Positions 56,920-64,000 of a DNA stretch of 64,000 nucleotides are shown here, piece after piece. The stretch spans positions 3,782,001 to 3,846,000 of the forward strand of contig NZ_CP010797.1 in the NCBI RefSeq assembly GCF_000954115.1, given 5' to 3'. The DNA is from Rhodococcus sp. B7740 (GTDB taxonomy: Bacteria > Actinomycetota > Actinomycetes > Mycobacteriales > Mycobacteriaceae). Position numbers and translations under genes: made by a program. The first letter of the stretch is position 1. Every line of letters begins with the position of its first letter. A model generated the notes under the pieces. The model was not told the origin of the DNA, made no database searches, and worked only from the letters and a program-made list of their open reading frames with translations.

Positions 56920-58117
56920 GTCGTCGCCGCTACCGAAGCTGCTGGTGCTCGCCGCAGCCGCATTCATCTACGTCACGGCGGAAACGCTGCCCGTGGGGTT
57001 GCTCCCCGAGATATCCGGGGACCTCGGCGTCGGCGAATCCGCCGTGGGTCTCCTACTGACCTTCTACGCGTACGGCGTCGCCGTGATGACGATGCCGTTG
57101 ATCCGGTTCGTGCGGCAGTGGCCCCGACGACGCGTCGTGGTCATCACCGTTGCCGCACTGGCACTCTCGCAACTCCTGTCGGCGATATCGGTCGGATATC
57201 CGATGTTGGTGATCTCTCGAATGCTCTGCGCGGCAACGCACGGAGTCTTCTGGGCTGTCGTCGCTCCGGTCGCGGCATCGCTGGCTCTACCCGGTAAGCA
57301 GGGCAAGGCCATCGCGACGGTGTATGCCGGTACCTCGTTGGCGTTGGTTGCCGGCAACCCGCTCACTGCCGCACTGGGCCAGTGGCTCGGATGGCGCACC
57401 GCAGCAACGATTCTCGGCATCGTCGCCGCAGCCATCGCGGTGGCGCTGTACTTCGTCCTCCCGGCACTACCGGTCACCCGAGCGGTCTCGGAAACGAAGA
57501 AGACACCGCGGGTGCTCGACGGCTCCCTGGCCGTTCTGTGCGCAGTGACGTTCCTGGCCGTCCTCGGTCATTTCGCCGCGTACACCTACTTCTCGGTGAT
57601 CGTCGATCGTGCCATCGGATCGGCGGGAACCACCCTGACCTTGATGCTGATGCTGTACGGACTGTTCGGGGTGGTCGGCATCTGGGTGATCGGGAGAACC
57701 TACGACCGGTGGCCCCGGCACTCGACCATCGCGGCCCTCGGTGCGGTCGCAGCGGCAGTGGCAATTCTCTGGTGCACTCTGAGCGGGGCTCCGGGCAGCT
57801 GGGCCGTGTTCGCCGTCGGTGCCATCGCGTTGTGGGGGCTGGCCTTCACCACCCTTCCGGTGTGTATTCAATCGGCCGTGGTCAGAGCCGCCCCGGCCGA
57901 TGCGGACAAGGCGTCGGCGATCTACGTCGTTTCCTTCCAGTTGGCGATCGCGACGGGCGCACTGCTGGGCGGTGTGGTGATCGACCTGAGCGGCATCGGG
58001 GCCGTCACCGCTGCTGCAACAGCCCTGGTCGCCGCAGCGCTGGCCGTGGTCGTGTTGGCGCGCAGAACCTTTCCGAGTCGCTACGCACAGGAGCCGGTGA
58101 CAGCAACGGCACGCTGA
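56918..58117 (+). CDS. MFS transporter, DHA1 (AraJ/SotB sugar-efflux-like)
   Basis: A 399-residue 12-helix transporter. Seen: LVLAAAAFIYVTAETLPVGLLPEISGDLGVGESAVGLLLTFYAYGVAVMTMPLIRFVRQWPRRRVV (helix 1 acidic residue Glu and motif A), RMLCAATHGVFWAVVAPVAASLALPGKQGKAIATVYAGTSLALVAGNPLTAALGQWLGWR. The pattern matches AraJ/SotB/CmlA-like proteins, which export sugars or drugs. It is divergent from a LacI-family gene with an operator overlapping the start, so expression is probably inducible. No RBS is visible; a leaderless or short-leader transcript is possible. Confidence 0.9.
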   Translation: MSSPLPKLLVLAAAAFIYVTAETLPVGLLPEISGDLGVGESAVGLLLTFYAYGVAVMTMPLIRFVRQWPRRRVVVITVAALALSQLLSAISVGYPMLVISRMLCAATHGVFWAVVAPVAASLALPGKQGKAIATVYAGTSLALVAGNPLTAALGQWLGWRTAATILGIVAAAIAVALYFVLPALPVTRAVSETKKTPRVLDGSLAVLCAVTFLAVLGHFAAYTYFSVIVDRAIGSAGTTLTLMLMLYGLFGVVGIWVIGRTYDRWPRHSTIAALGAVAAAVAILWCTLSGAPGSWAVFAVGAIALWGLAFTTLPVCIQSAVVRAAPADADKASAIYVVSFQLAIATGALLGGVVIDLSGIGAVTAAATALVAAALAVVVLARRTFPSRYAQEPVTATAR

Positions 58118-58150
58118 CCGTTGAGGTACCCCGCACGATAGGGTCAGCAC

Positions 58151-58238
58151 GCGACGAACGAGGGAATCCGGTGCAATTCCGGAGCTGGCGCGCAACGGTG
58201 ACGAGTGAGAGCTCGAAGTCCGAATGCTCGGACGTCGC
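58151..58238 (+). promoter_or_regulatory. Cobalamin (B12) riboswitch
   Basis: Conserved core GGGAATCCGGTGCAATTCCG followed by GAGCTGGCGCGCAACGGTGA and, near 58216, AAGTCCGAATGCTCGGAC, which corresponds to the B12-box region. Flanking GCGACG (58151-58156) and CGTCGC (58233-58238) can form helix P1. It lies 56 bases upstream of an ABC transporter lipoprotein gene. Downstream GAGC...GCTC (58267-58286) can enclose the AGGAAG RBS, suggesting control of translation. Confidence 0.85.
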
Positions 58239-58294
58239 GATCCACCTCCAACCGCGGCTCCGCGACACGAGCCCTCAGCAGGAAGCTCTTCACG

Positions 58295-59323
58295 ATGCGC
58301 ACCACCCTCGCCGTACTAGGCGCTGTCTCGTTCCTCGTTCTCGCCGGCTGTTCGTCCACGGCGACGACCGACGCGGCCACCCAGACCACAGGAAACTATC
58401 CGCTGACCATCGACAATTGCGGTCGCGACGTCGTCGTCGACGCCCCGCCGCAACGTGCGGTCTCGTTGAATCAGGGTTCGACGGAAATCCTTCTCTCGCT
58501 CGGCCTCGCCGACCGTATGGTCGGCACCGCTACCTGGACCGACCCCGTCCGTGCGAACCTCGAGTCGGAGAACGCGAAGGTGCCCAGGTTGGCGGACAAC
58601 AAACCTTCCCTCGAGGTGGTGTTGGACGCCGAGCCCGACTTCGTCACCGCGTCGTTCGGCGGCACCCTCGGACCGGGAGGCGTCGCTGACAGAGACCAGT
58701 TCGAGCAGCTCGGTGTGCCGAGCTATCTCTCTCCCACCGACTGCAACGGCAAGACCGACGACAGCGTCAACTCCGACGGCGCGCGTACCTCGCCACTCGA
58801 GATCGAGACCGTCTACCAGGAGATTCGCGACCTCGCGGCCATCTTCGACGTGCGTGAACGCGGTGAACGCTTCATCGCCGAGCTGCAGGATCGCTTCGCG
58901 AAGGCATCGGGAGCCGTCGACGCCTCCGGTGTGACGCTGGCGTACTGGTTCGCCGACACCGACACCCCCTACATGGCCGGATGCTGTGGATCGTCGGGCA
59001 TCATCACCGAATCTGTCGGTGCCGAGAACATCTACGCCGACACCACCGACGAATGGCCACAGGTCAATTGGGAGAGTGTTCTCGATCGTGATCCCACCGC
59101 GCTCGTGCTCGCGGACCTGAGCCGACGGAGCATCGCCGGTGATGCTCTCGACAGCAAGATCGCCTTCCTGGAATCGAATCCCGTCACGAGTCGGCTCACC
59201 GCCGTCGAGAGCAAGCGGTACATCGTCGTCAACGGTGCCGACCTCAACCCGTCGATCCGTACGATCGACGGGGTCGAAAAAGTTGCTGCTGCTCTGCAGA
59301 ACTGGGGATCGACCACCCCATGA
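58295..59323 (+). CDS. ABC transporter substrate-binding lipoprotein, BtuF/FepB-like (cobalamin type)
   Basis: A 342-residue lipoprotein. Signal peptide with lipobox LAGCS (Cys19), then a class III binding fold of PF01497: PLTIDNCGRDVVVDAPPQRAVSLNQGSTEILLSLGLADRMVGTATW, KPSLEVVLDAEPDFVTA, MAGCCGSSGIITESVGAENIYADTTDEWPQVNWESVLDRDPTALVLADL. The last stretch resembles proteins labelled proposed F420-0 transporters in TIGRFAM, but the B12 riboswitch upstream argues for corrinoid uptake. ATG at 58295 has AGGAAG upstream. It is the first of three genes coupled by ATGA overlaps. Confidence 0.9.
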   Translation: MRTTLAVLGAVSFLVLAGCSSTATTDAATQTTGNYPLTIDNCGRDVVVDAPPQRAVSLNQGSTEILLSLGLADRMVGTATWTDPVRANLESENAKVPRLADNKPSLEVVLDAEPDFVTASFGGTLGPGGVADRDQFEQLGVPSYLSPTDCNGKTDDSVNSDGARTSPLEIETVYQEIRDLAAIFDVRERGERFIAELQDRFAKASGAVDASGVTLAYWFADTDTPYMAGCCGSSGIITESVGAENIYADTTDEWPQVNWESVLDRDPTALVLADLSRRSIAGDALDSKIAFLESNPVTSRLTAVESKRYIVVNGADLNPSIRTIDGVEKVAAALQNWGSTTP

Positions 59324-60345
59324 GCCGGACCGATCGCGGGTTGCTGATCCCGCTTCTGCTCGGTGGCTTCGTGGTGTTGGTGCTTTCGATCGGCGTGGCC
59401 GTGACCATCGGTCCGGCCAGCGTGTCGGTATCCGATGTGTATCGAGTGATACTGGGGCACATCGGGATCGGTACGGCCGAAGTGAGCCGCATCGAGGACG
59501 GCATCGTCTGGCAGTTGCGATTGCCCCGAACGCTGCTCGCCGCCGTCTGCGGTGCAGGCCTCGCGCTGTGCGGAGCCATCATGCAATCGCTGCTGCGCAA
59601 TCCCCTCGCCGACCCGTTCGTACTGGGTATCTCGTCGGGCGCATCCACCGGTGCCGTCGTCGTCGCGGTGCTCGGCGTCGGTGGCGGTGCACTGTCGCTG
59701 TCCACCGGAGCCTTCGCCGGAGCGCTGCTGTCGTTCGTGCTGGTCATGCTGCTCGCCGCAGGTGCGGGCGGCGGCAACGACCGCGTCGTGCTCGCGGGAG
59801 TGGCAGGTACACAACTGTTCTCGGCTCTGACGTCGTTCATCGTCATATCTTCGGCCGACGCCGAGCAAACCCGAGGAGTCTTGTTCTGGCTGCTCGGTTC
59901 CTTGAGCGGCGCCGACTGGACGGACGTGGCACTGTGCGGCACTGTGGCACTGCTGGGCATGGCGGTGTGCCTGTTCAACACCTCGGCCCTCGATGCTTTC
60001 ACTTTCGGGCACGACGCGGCCGCATCCCTCGGCGTTCCGGTGAAGTACGTGCGAATCCTGTTGCTGGTCATCACCGCATTGATCACGGCCGCCCTCGTCA
60101 GCGCCGCCGGTGCCATCGGATTCGTAGGGCTGGTGCTACCGCACGCTGCTCGTTTCCTCGTGGGGTCGCGCCATCGAAGACTGCTCCCCACGACGGTGGT
60201 GATGGGGGCAATATTCATGGTCTGGGTCGACACCATCGCTCGAACGGTGTTCGCACCACAGGAAATTCCGGTCGGAGTGGTCACGGCCCTCACCGGCGTT
60301 CCGGCCTTCGCCTTGATTCTCTTTCGGCTCAGGAGATCTCGATGA
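59320..60345 (+). CDS. FecCD/BtuC-family ABC transporter permease
   Basis: A 341-residue permease with about ten helices, of the type forming the translocation pore for B12, heme or siderophores. Seen: WQLRLPRTLLAAVCGAGLALCGAIMQSLLRNPLADPFVLGISSGAS, VLAGVAGTQLFSALTSFIVISSADAEQTRGVLFWLLGSLSGADW, and GFVGLVLPHAARFLVGSRHRRLLPTT. The ATG overlaps the stop codon of the binding-protein gene. It is preceded by the riboswitch-controlled leader of the same operon. Substrate as for the binding protein. Confidence 0.95.
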   Translation: MSRTDRGLLIPLLLGGFVVLVLSIGVAVTIGPASVSVSDVYRVILGHIGIGTAEVSRIEDGIVWQLRLPRTLLAAVCGAGLALCGAIMQSLLRNPLADPFVLGISSGASTGAVVVAVLGVGGGALSLSTGAFAGALLSFVLVMLLAAGAGGGNDRVVLAGVAGTQLFSALTSFIVISSADAEQTRGVLFWLLGSLSGADWTDVALCGTVALLGMAVCLFNTSALDAFTFGHDAAASLGVPVKYVRILLLVITALITAALVSAAGAIGFVGLVLPHAARFLVGSRHRRLLPTTVVMGAIFMVWVDTIARTVFAPQEIPVGVVTALTGVPAFALILFRLRRSR

Positions 60346-61130
60346 CACTGCACGCCAGAGACATTCGATGGACCCGGAGTGGACATCCGATCCTCGACGG
60401 CATCAGCTTCGCGCCCGAACCGGGAGAGACCATCGGCCTGATCGGCCCCAACGGCTCGGGCAAATCCTCCCTGTTGCGCATTCTTGCCGGCATCGTCGCC
60501 CCCGACAGCGGCGACGTGCTGCTCGACGGAGACAACCTGCGAACACTGCGCCGACGTCGCGTCGCCAGACGGGTGGCCATGGTCGACCAACACTCCGACA
60601 CCGACGTCGACATCAGCGTCCGCGACGTCGTCCGCCTCGGCCGCATCCCACATCACGGCATCCTCGGCGGCGACGCATCCGACGACGACGCCGCCATCGC
60701 ACGAGCACTCACCGACACCGCCATGGCATCGAAAGCCACCCGACGGTGGCACACCCTCTCCGGCGGCGAACGCCAACGAGTCCAGATCGCCCGAGCCCTC
60801 GCCCAGCAACCCACCGAACTACTGCTCGACGAGCCGACCAATCACCTCGACATCCAACATCAACTCGACATCCTCACCCTCGTCGCAGGCCTACCCCTGA
60901 GCAGCTACATCGCCCTGCACGACCTCAACCTCGCCGCCATGTTCTGCGACCGAATCATCGTCCTCGATCACGGCACCATCGTGGCATCGGGAACCCCGAA
61001 CGAAGTGATCACCGAACACCTCGTGCGCACGGTATACAACGTGAACGCCAGCGTCACGAATGCCGACAACTACCCCCAGGTGACCTATCGCCGCCCCACC
61101 CCTTCCGACCCTGGAGTCCACTCGATGTGA
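60342..61130 (+). CDS. FecE/BtuD-family ABC transporter ATPase
   Basis: A 262-residue ATPase. Motifs: Walker A IGPNGSGKSS at about 32-41, Q-loop near VDQHSDTD, signature LSGGERQRVQIARAL, Walker B ELLLDEPTNHLD and switch His in YIALHDLNLAAM. ATG at 60342 overlaps the permease stop. The open frame upstream of the ATG is a shadow of the permease. The last codons, Val-His-Ser-Met and TGA, come from repeat copy F, so the gene either ends where the element inserted or has always ended there. Confidence 0.95.
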   Translation: MTLHARDIRWTRSGHPILDGISFAPEPGETIGLIGPNGSGKSSLLRILAGIVAPDSGDVLLDGDNLRTLRRRRVARRVAMVDQHSDTDVDISVRDVVRLGRIPHHGILGGDASDDDAAIARALTDTAMASKATRRWHTLSGGERQRVQIARALAQQPTELLLDEPTNHLDIQHQLDILTLVAGLPLSSYIALHDLNLAAMFCDRIIVLDHGTIVASGTPNEVITEHLVRTVYNVNASVTNADNYPQVTYRRPTPSDPGVHSM

Positions 61131-61170
61131 CATTGACTGCCGAAAAGGCCACTGGATGTCACATTGAGTA
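61116..61170 (+). repeat. 55-bp inverted-repeat element, copy F
   Basis: GTCCACTCGATGTGACATTG ... TGGATGTCACATTGAGTA, with centre ACTGCCGAAAAGGCCAC. Its first bases encode the last four residues and the stop codon of the ABC ATPase gene; its right end is 39 bases from the convergent NTF2-like gene. Confidence 0.92.
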
Positions 61171-61209
61171 CCGGCGGATGGCACACAGTGTGACGCCGGG
61201 CCGGGGGAT

Positions 61210-61686
61210 CTAGAGTTGCCGCAGTTTCTTCTCGAATGCGTCGATGCGTGTGGTGTCCTCGAAGAAGTCTTCTTGCGAGATGATTTTCCCCCAGCTCGTG
61301 CGGACCAGGAGCACGGTGCGGTTGTTGTAGATCTGGGTGCCGTCGGCTGCGTGGGCTCGGTCGTCGAACCGCACGAGCAGGGTCATTCGCCAGGGTGCGC
61401 CGCCACTGTAGATTTCGCTGATCTGTCCTTGTATCCCGGCTGCGACGAAGTCCTGGAAGAATCTTTCGATGGCTGCGCGGCCGCGATGGGTGCCCGACCA
61501 GCGGCTGTCTCCGTCGGCGAACTTGAGCACTGCGTCTCGGTGGAACGACGCGAGCAGGGGACGGTAGTCGCCGTTGTTCAGCGCTTCGATGTCTCGCTGC
61601 AGCTTGAGTGTCAGCGCTCGCATCAGCAGAAGCTTGAATGCGAAGGCCGTCGAGATGCCGGCCAGAAATCTCAGTTGCATGCCCAT
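61210..61686 (-). CDS. NTF2-like/SnoaL-like domain protein
   Basis: A 158-residue protein with a cone-shaped NTF2-like fold. The first 25 residues (MQLRFLAGISTAFAFKLLLM) are hydrophobic and may anchor the protein. Domain features: LQRDIEALNNGDYRPLLASFHRDAVLKFADGDSRWSGTHRGRAAIERFFQDFVAAGI, then strands with Trp and NNRTVLLVRTSWGKIISQEDFFEDTTRI. These match ketosteroid-isomerase-related proteins of unknown substrate. The 5' end faces the divergent VOC gene across 54 bases; the 3' end is near repeat copy F. Confidence 0.85.
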   Translation of the reverse strand: MGMQLRFLAGISTAFAFKLLLMRALTLKLQRDIEALNNGDYRPLLASFHRDAVLKFADGDSRWSGTHRGRAAIERFFQDFVAAGIQGQISEIYSGGAPWRMTLLVRFDDRAHAADGTQIYNNRTVLLVRTSWGKIISQEDFFEDTTRIDAFEKKLRQL

Positions 61687-61740
61687 ACGTTTGCCTACCG
61701 TTCATCGACGTGTCAATCGAGTCGGCGGTACGTTCTGTCG

Positions 61741-62109
61741 ATGATTCATCATGTGCAGGTCGCGTGTCCGGCGGGCGGCGAGGATCTCGAGCGAGCGTTC
61801 TTCTCAGGAGCCTTGGGCTGGGAGGAGGTCCCGAAGCCGCCGTTGTTGGCCGTTCGCGGGGGCTGTTGGTTCCGGGTGCCGGGTGTGGGTGGTCCCGACG
61901 GTGAGTTGCATGTCGGCGTCGACGACGACTTTCGTCCGGCAGTGAAGGCGCACCCGGCTTTCGTTGCCGACGTCGATGCAACCGCTGCGGCGTTGACGTC
62001 TGCCGGCTACCCGGTGAATTGGGCCGACCCCGAGGAGATCGCGGGTCGACGACGGTTCCATACCGGCGACGGAGTGGGCAATCGAATCGAATTCGTGGCA
62101 GCACAATAG
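61741..62109 (+). CDS. Glyoxalase/VOC-superfamily protein
   Basis: A 122-residue metalloenzyme-like protein. Seen: IHHVQVACPAGGEDLERAFFSGALGWEEVPKPP, GCWFRVPG, ELHVGVDDDFRPAVKAHPAFVADVDATAAALTSAGYPV and FHTGDGVGNRIEFVAAQ. His3/His4 and the C-terminal Glu of RIEF sit at metal-ligand positions of the two beta-alpha-beta-beta-beta repeats. It could be a glyoxalase, dioxygenase or binding protein. ATG at 61741 is chosen because the open frame further upstream is antisense to the NTF2-like gene. It ends one base before the convergent CitMHS gene. Confidence 0.88.
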   Translation: MIHHVQVACPAGGEDLERAFFSGALGWEEVPKPPLLAVRGGCWFRVPGVGGPDGELHVGVDDDFRPAVKAHPAFVADVDATAAALTSAGYPVNWADPEEIAGRRRFHTGDGVGNRIEFVAAQ

Positions 62110-62110
62110 G

Positions 62111-63427
62111 TCACAGACCCACCGAGATGGCTCCGGTGACAATCGCGAACACGATGTACATCAGCGACGCGGCCAACACCCACAGGAATGCGAAGCGTTG
62201 GAAGTCGCCCAGTGACGCGCGGACCAGGCCGAGAAGAACCCACAACGGTGCCGACGCCGGTCCGATCGAGTGAGCCATCTGGCCGATCACGGCGGCACGC
62301 GCCATCTCTTCGGGTGGGATGGAGTACTGCGCAGCCGATTCCGCGAGTACCGGCACTATCCCGAAGAAGTAGGCGTCGTTGGCCATGAAGAAGCTCAGCG
62401 GTATGCCGATCAGCGCGGCTGCGGCGGGAATCATGCCCTCGGCACCGTCCGGAATCAGCGATATCAGCGCGTCGGCCATGGCGGTTGTCATACCGGTTTC
62501 GGTGAGGATGCCGGTGAACACGCCGGCACCGAGGACCAATATGACGACGGGGACGGCGTTGGCAGCGTGCGATCGGATCACCTCGCCCTGATCGGAGGGC
62601 TTGGGGTGGTTGACGACGAGCACGATGATGAATCCCAGCATGAACAGCACCAATAGGTCCGCGACTCCCAGCACCAGCAGCACCAGCAAGGTGACCGTCA
62701 GTGCTGCGTTCACCCACGTTCGCCAGGTTGCCTTCGTCAGAAGTGTTCCCTCCGAGCCCTCTTCGTGCCCGCCAGCAGACACGTGCGCGGTGACTTCGGC
62801 GATGCGCTCAGGGGAGATCTTCTTACGTGCGCTGCGCCCCAACAGGTACGCGAGGCCGACGATCGCCGCGGACATCAGCAGCATCGCCGGCAGCATGTGT
62901 ACGAAGTACTCGGTGGCATCGATCTGCAGCACGCTGATCGCTCGGGTCGCGGCTCCGCCCCACGGCGTAGTACCGGATATGGTCCCGAGAGCCATGGTCG
63001 CGATCGTGGCGATCACCAGGGGGTTGATTCCGAGCTTGCGATAGATGGGGAGAAACGCGGAGCAGATGATCATGTATGACGTGGTGCCGTCGCCGTCGAG
63101 TGCGACCAGGAGTGCGAGAACCGCTGTGCCGACGCAGATCTTGACGGGGTCTCCACCGGACAGTCGGATGATGCCGCGCGAAATGGGTTCGAACAGTTTG
63201 GCGTCCATCATGATCCCGAAGTACAGCACCGCGAAGAGCAGCAAAATTGCTGTGGGAGCAACGGTTTCGATGCCTTTCGCGACCATGTCCGGTAGCGCTG
63301 CACCCTGTCCACTGATCAACAGAACAACGATGGGGATGGTGACGACGGCAACCAGTGCCGTCGCCCACTTCTTGATCACCACCAGCATGAAGGATGCGAG
63401 TGAGACGAATCCGAGCACTGCCAACAT
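62111..63427 (-). CDS. CitMHS-family citrate/tricarboxylate-metal transporter
   Basis: A 438-residue membrane protein with 11 to 12 helices, of the citrate-Mg2+ (or Ca2+):H+ symporter family (CitM/CitH). Seen: GALLVALDGDGTTSYMIICSAFLPIYRKLGINPLVIATIATMALGTISGTTPWGGAATRAISVL, IPLSFFMANDAYFFGIVPVLAESA and IGQMAHSIGPASAPLWVLLGLV. It lies 3 bases downstream of a dehydrogenase gene of the isocitrate/isopropylmalate type, so the pair probably imports and oxidises a hydroxy-tricarboxylate or dicarboxylate. The exact substrate is not determined. Confidence 0.93.
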   Translation of the reverse strand: MLAVLGFVSLASFMLVVIKKWATALVAVVTIPIVVLLISGQGAALPDMVAKGIETVAPTAILLLFAVLYFGIMMDAKLFEPISRGIIRLSGGDPVKICVGTAVLALLVALDGDGTTSYMIICSAFLPIYRKLGINPLVIATIATMALGTISGTTPWGGAATRAISVLQIDATEYFVHMLPAMLLMSAAIVGLAYLLGRSARKKISPERIAEVTAHVSAGGHEEGSEGTLLTKATWRTWVNAALTVTLLVLLVLGVADLLVLFMLGFIIVLVVNHPKPSDQGEVIRSHAANAVPVVILVLGAGVFTGILTETGMTTAMADALISLIPDGAEGMIPAAAALIGIPLSFFMANDAYFFGIVPVLAESAAQYSIPPEEMARAAVIGQMAHSIGPASAPLWVLLGLVRASLGDFQRFAFLWVLAASLMYIVFAIVTGAISVGL

Positions 63428-63430
63428 GAT

Positions 63431-64000
63431 TCAGCGCTCCGATTCGAGGTGCTCGATTACTGCGAGCGTGAAGCGCTCGGTGGTTGCGGTTCCGTGGAGG
63501 TCCGCCGTGCGGGTCTCGGGCATACCCACGGCCGTGTCGATGGCTCGATGAATCGATCTGCCCGCTGCAGTCAGTCTTTCGTCGCCGCGCTGCTGTCCGA
63601 TCCAGTCCAGGAGCATTGCGGCAGAACCGATCAACGACGCGGGATTGGCGATTCCTTGCCCTGCTATGTCGGGTGCCGATCCATGTTGTGCTTGCGCGAC
63701 GGCGTGCTTGTCACCGACATTCAGTGACGCCGCCAATCCCAAGCTGCCGGAGAGCTCGGTGGCCTCGTCCGAGAGGATGTCCCCGAACATGTTGGTGGTT
63801 GCGATCACGTCGAAGGACTCCGGTCGACGTATCAGCAGCGCGGCGACAGCGTCGACCAATAGCTCCTCGTAGGAGACGTCGGGAAAGTCCTGCCGGACGG
63901 CTCTGGCCGCCTCGAGGAACAGCCCGTCGCTCAGCCTGAGGACGTTGGCCTTGTGCACCACGGTGACTTTCGATCTACGCGTCCGTGCCAGCTCGAACGC
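63431..64000 (-). CDS. Isocitrate/isopropylmalate-type dehydrogenase, N-terminus beyond window
   Basis: C-terminal 189 residues of an NAD(P)-dependent decarboxylating hydroxy-acid dehydrogenase. Seen: VTVVHKANVLRLSDGLFLEAARAV, the metal-binding region VIATTNMFGDILSDEATELSGSLGLAASLNVG, and the nucleotide-binding loop HGSAPDIAGQGIANPASLIGSAAMLLDW. The frame stays open to base 64000, so the gene starts right of the window. Candidates are isocitrate, 3-isopropylmalate, tartrate or homoisocitrate dehydrogenase; pairing with CitMHS favours a catabolic tricarboxylate role, by inference. Confidence 0.93.
   Translation of the reverse strand, partial: AFELARTRRSKVTVVHKANVLRLSDGLFLEAARAVRQDFPDVSYEELLVDAVAALLIRRPESFDVIATTNMFGDILSDEATELSGSLGLAASLNVGDKHAVAQAQHGSAPDIAGQGIANPASLIGSAAMLLDWIGQQRGDERLTAAGRSIHRAIDTAVGMPETRTADLHGTATTERFTLAVIEHLESER

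Noticed and set aside
53854-56967. 1,037-codon minus-strand frame spanning the PPOX, GGDEF/EAL and LacI genes
   Set aside because: Extremely Arg/His/Pro-rich product, overlaps three well-supported genes in another frame and ends in repeat copy E.
12807-61170. Repeat arms as GlxR/CRP sites (TGTGA...TCACA)
   Set aside because: TGTGA and TCACA in the element are about 28 bp apart, not the 6 bp required, and copies sit at gene ends as well as before genes.

Overview
The window is high-GC actinobacterial chromosome (order Mycobacteriales, most likely a Rhodococcus-type genus; the genus is inferred). It starts inside dnaN and carries the replication-origin-proximal core known from Mycobacterium tuberculosis in the same order: dnaN, gnd, recF, dciA, gyrB, gyrA, a DUF3566 gene, tRNA-Ile, tRNA-Ala, cwsA, ppiA, a PH-domain gene, crgA, a DUF881 gene, trpG, then pknB, pknA, pbpA, rodA, pstP, fhaB and fhaA on the minus strand, and tRNA-Leu. 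oriC itself should lie left of base 1.

Bases 1-12750 hold replication and topology genes, interrupted between dciA and gyrB by a coupled pair: a PF10118 protein with di-iron ligands and a phthalate-dioxygenase-reductase-like flavoprotein. A short DLW-39-like gene lies between tRNA-Ile and tRNA-Ala. Bases 13157-17062 are an accessory insert (acyl-ACP desaturase, diguanylate cyclase, DUF1023 hydrolase). Bases 17057-31270 hold the cell-wall, division and Ser/Thr-kinase signalling block. pknA, pknB, rodA, pstP and fhaB are joined by 4-bp overlaps, which implies translational coupling; pbpA lies 7 bp from pknA.

Bases 31478-38093 contain tRNA-Leu and the glutamate synthase operon gltBD, bounded by strong hairpins and preceded by a candidate iron-regulator half-site. 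Bases 38227-56870 are a compact mixed region: cutinase, two MFS transporters, a monooxygenase, a YhgE/Pip-like membrane protein, regulators, F420/PPOX-fold proteins, a FabH-like enzyme, an alpha/beta hydrolase, lysX (apparently frameshifted), an orphan AbiEi/nuclease-like protein, a GNAT enzyme and a GGDEF/EAL protein. Several convergent pairs overlap at their 3' ends.

Bases 55806-61130 hold a LacI regulator with a clear palindromic operator in front of a divergent MFS gene, then a cobalamin riboswitch controlling a three-gene BtuFCD-like ABC importer. The right end has an NTF2-like gene, a VOC gene, a CitMHS transporter and a truncated isocitrate/isopropylmalate dehydrogenase gene.

The most unusual features are six copies of a 55-bp inverted-repeat element scattered between genes, a cluster of DnaA-box-like 9-mers around crgA, the likely undescribed di-iron oxygenase/reductase pair, and the lysX frameshift. 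No insertion sequence, prophage or CRISPR array was seen.
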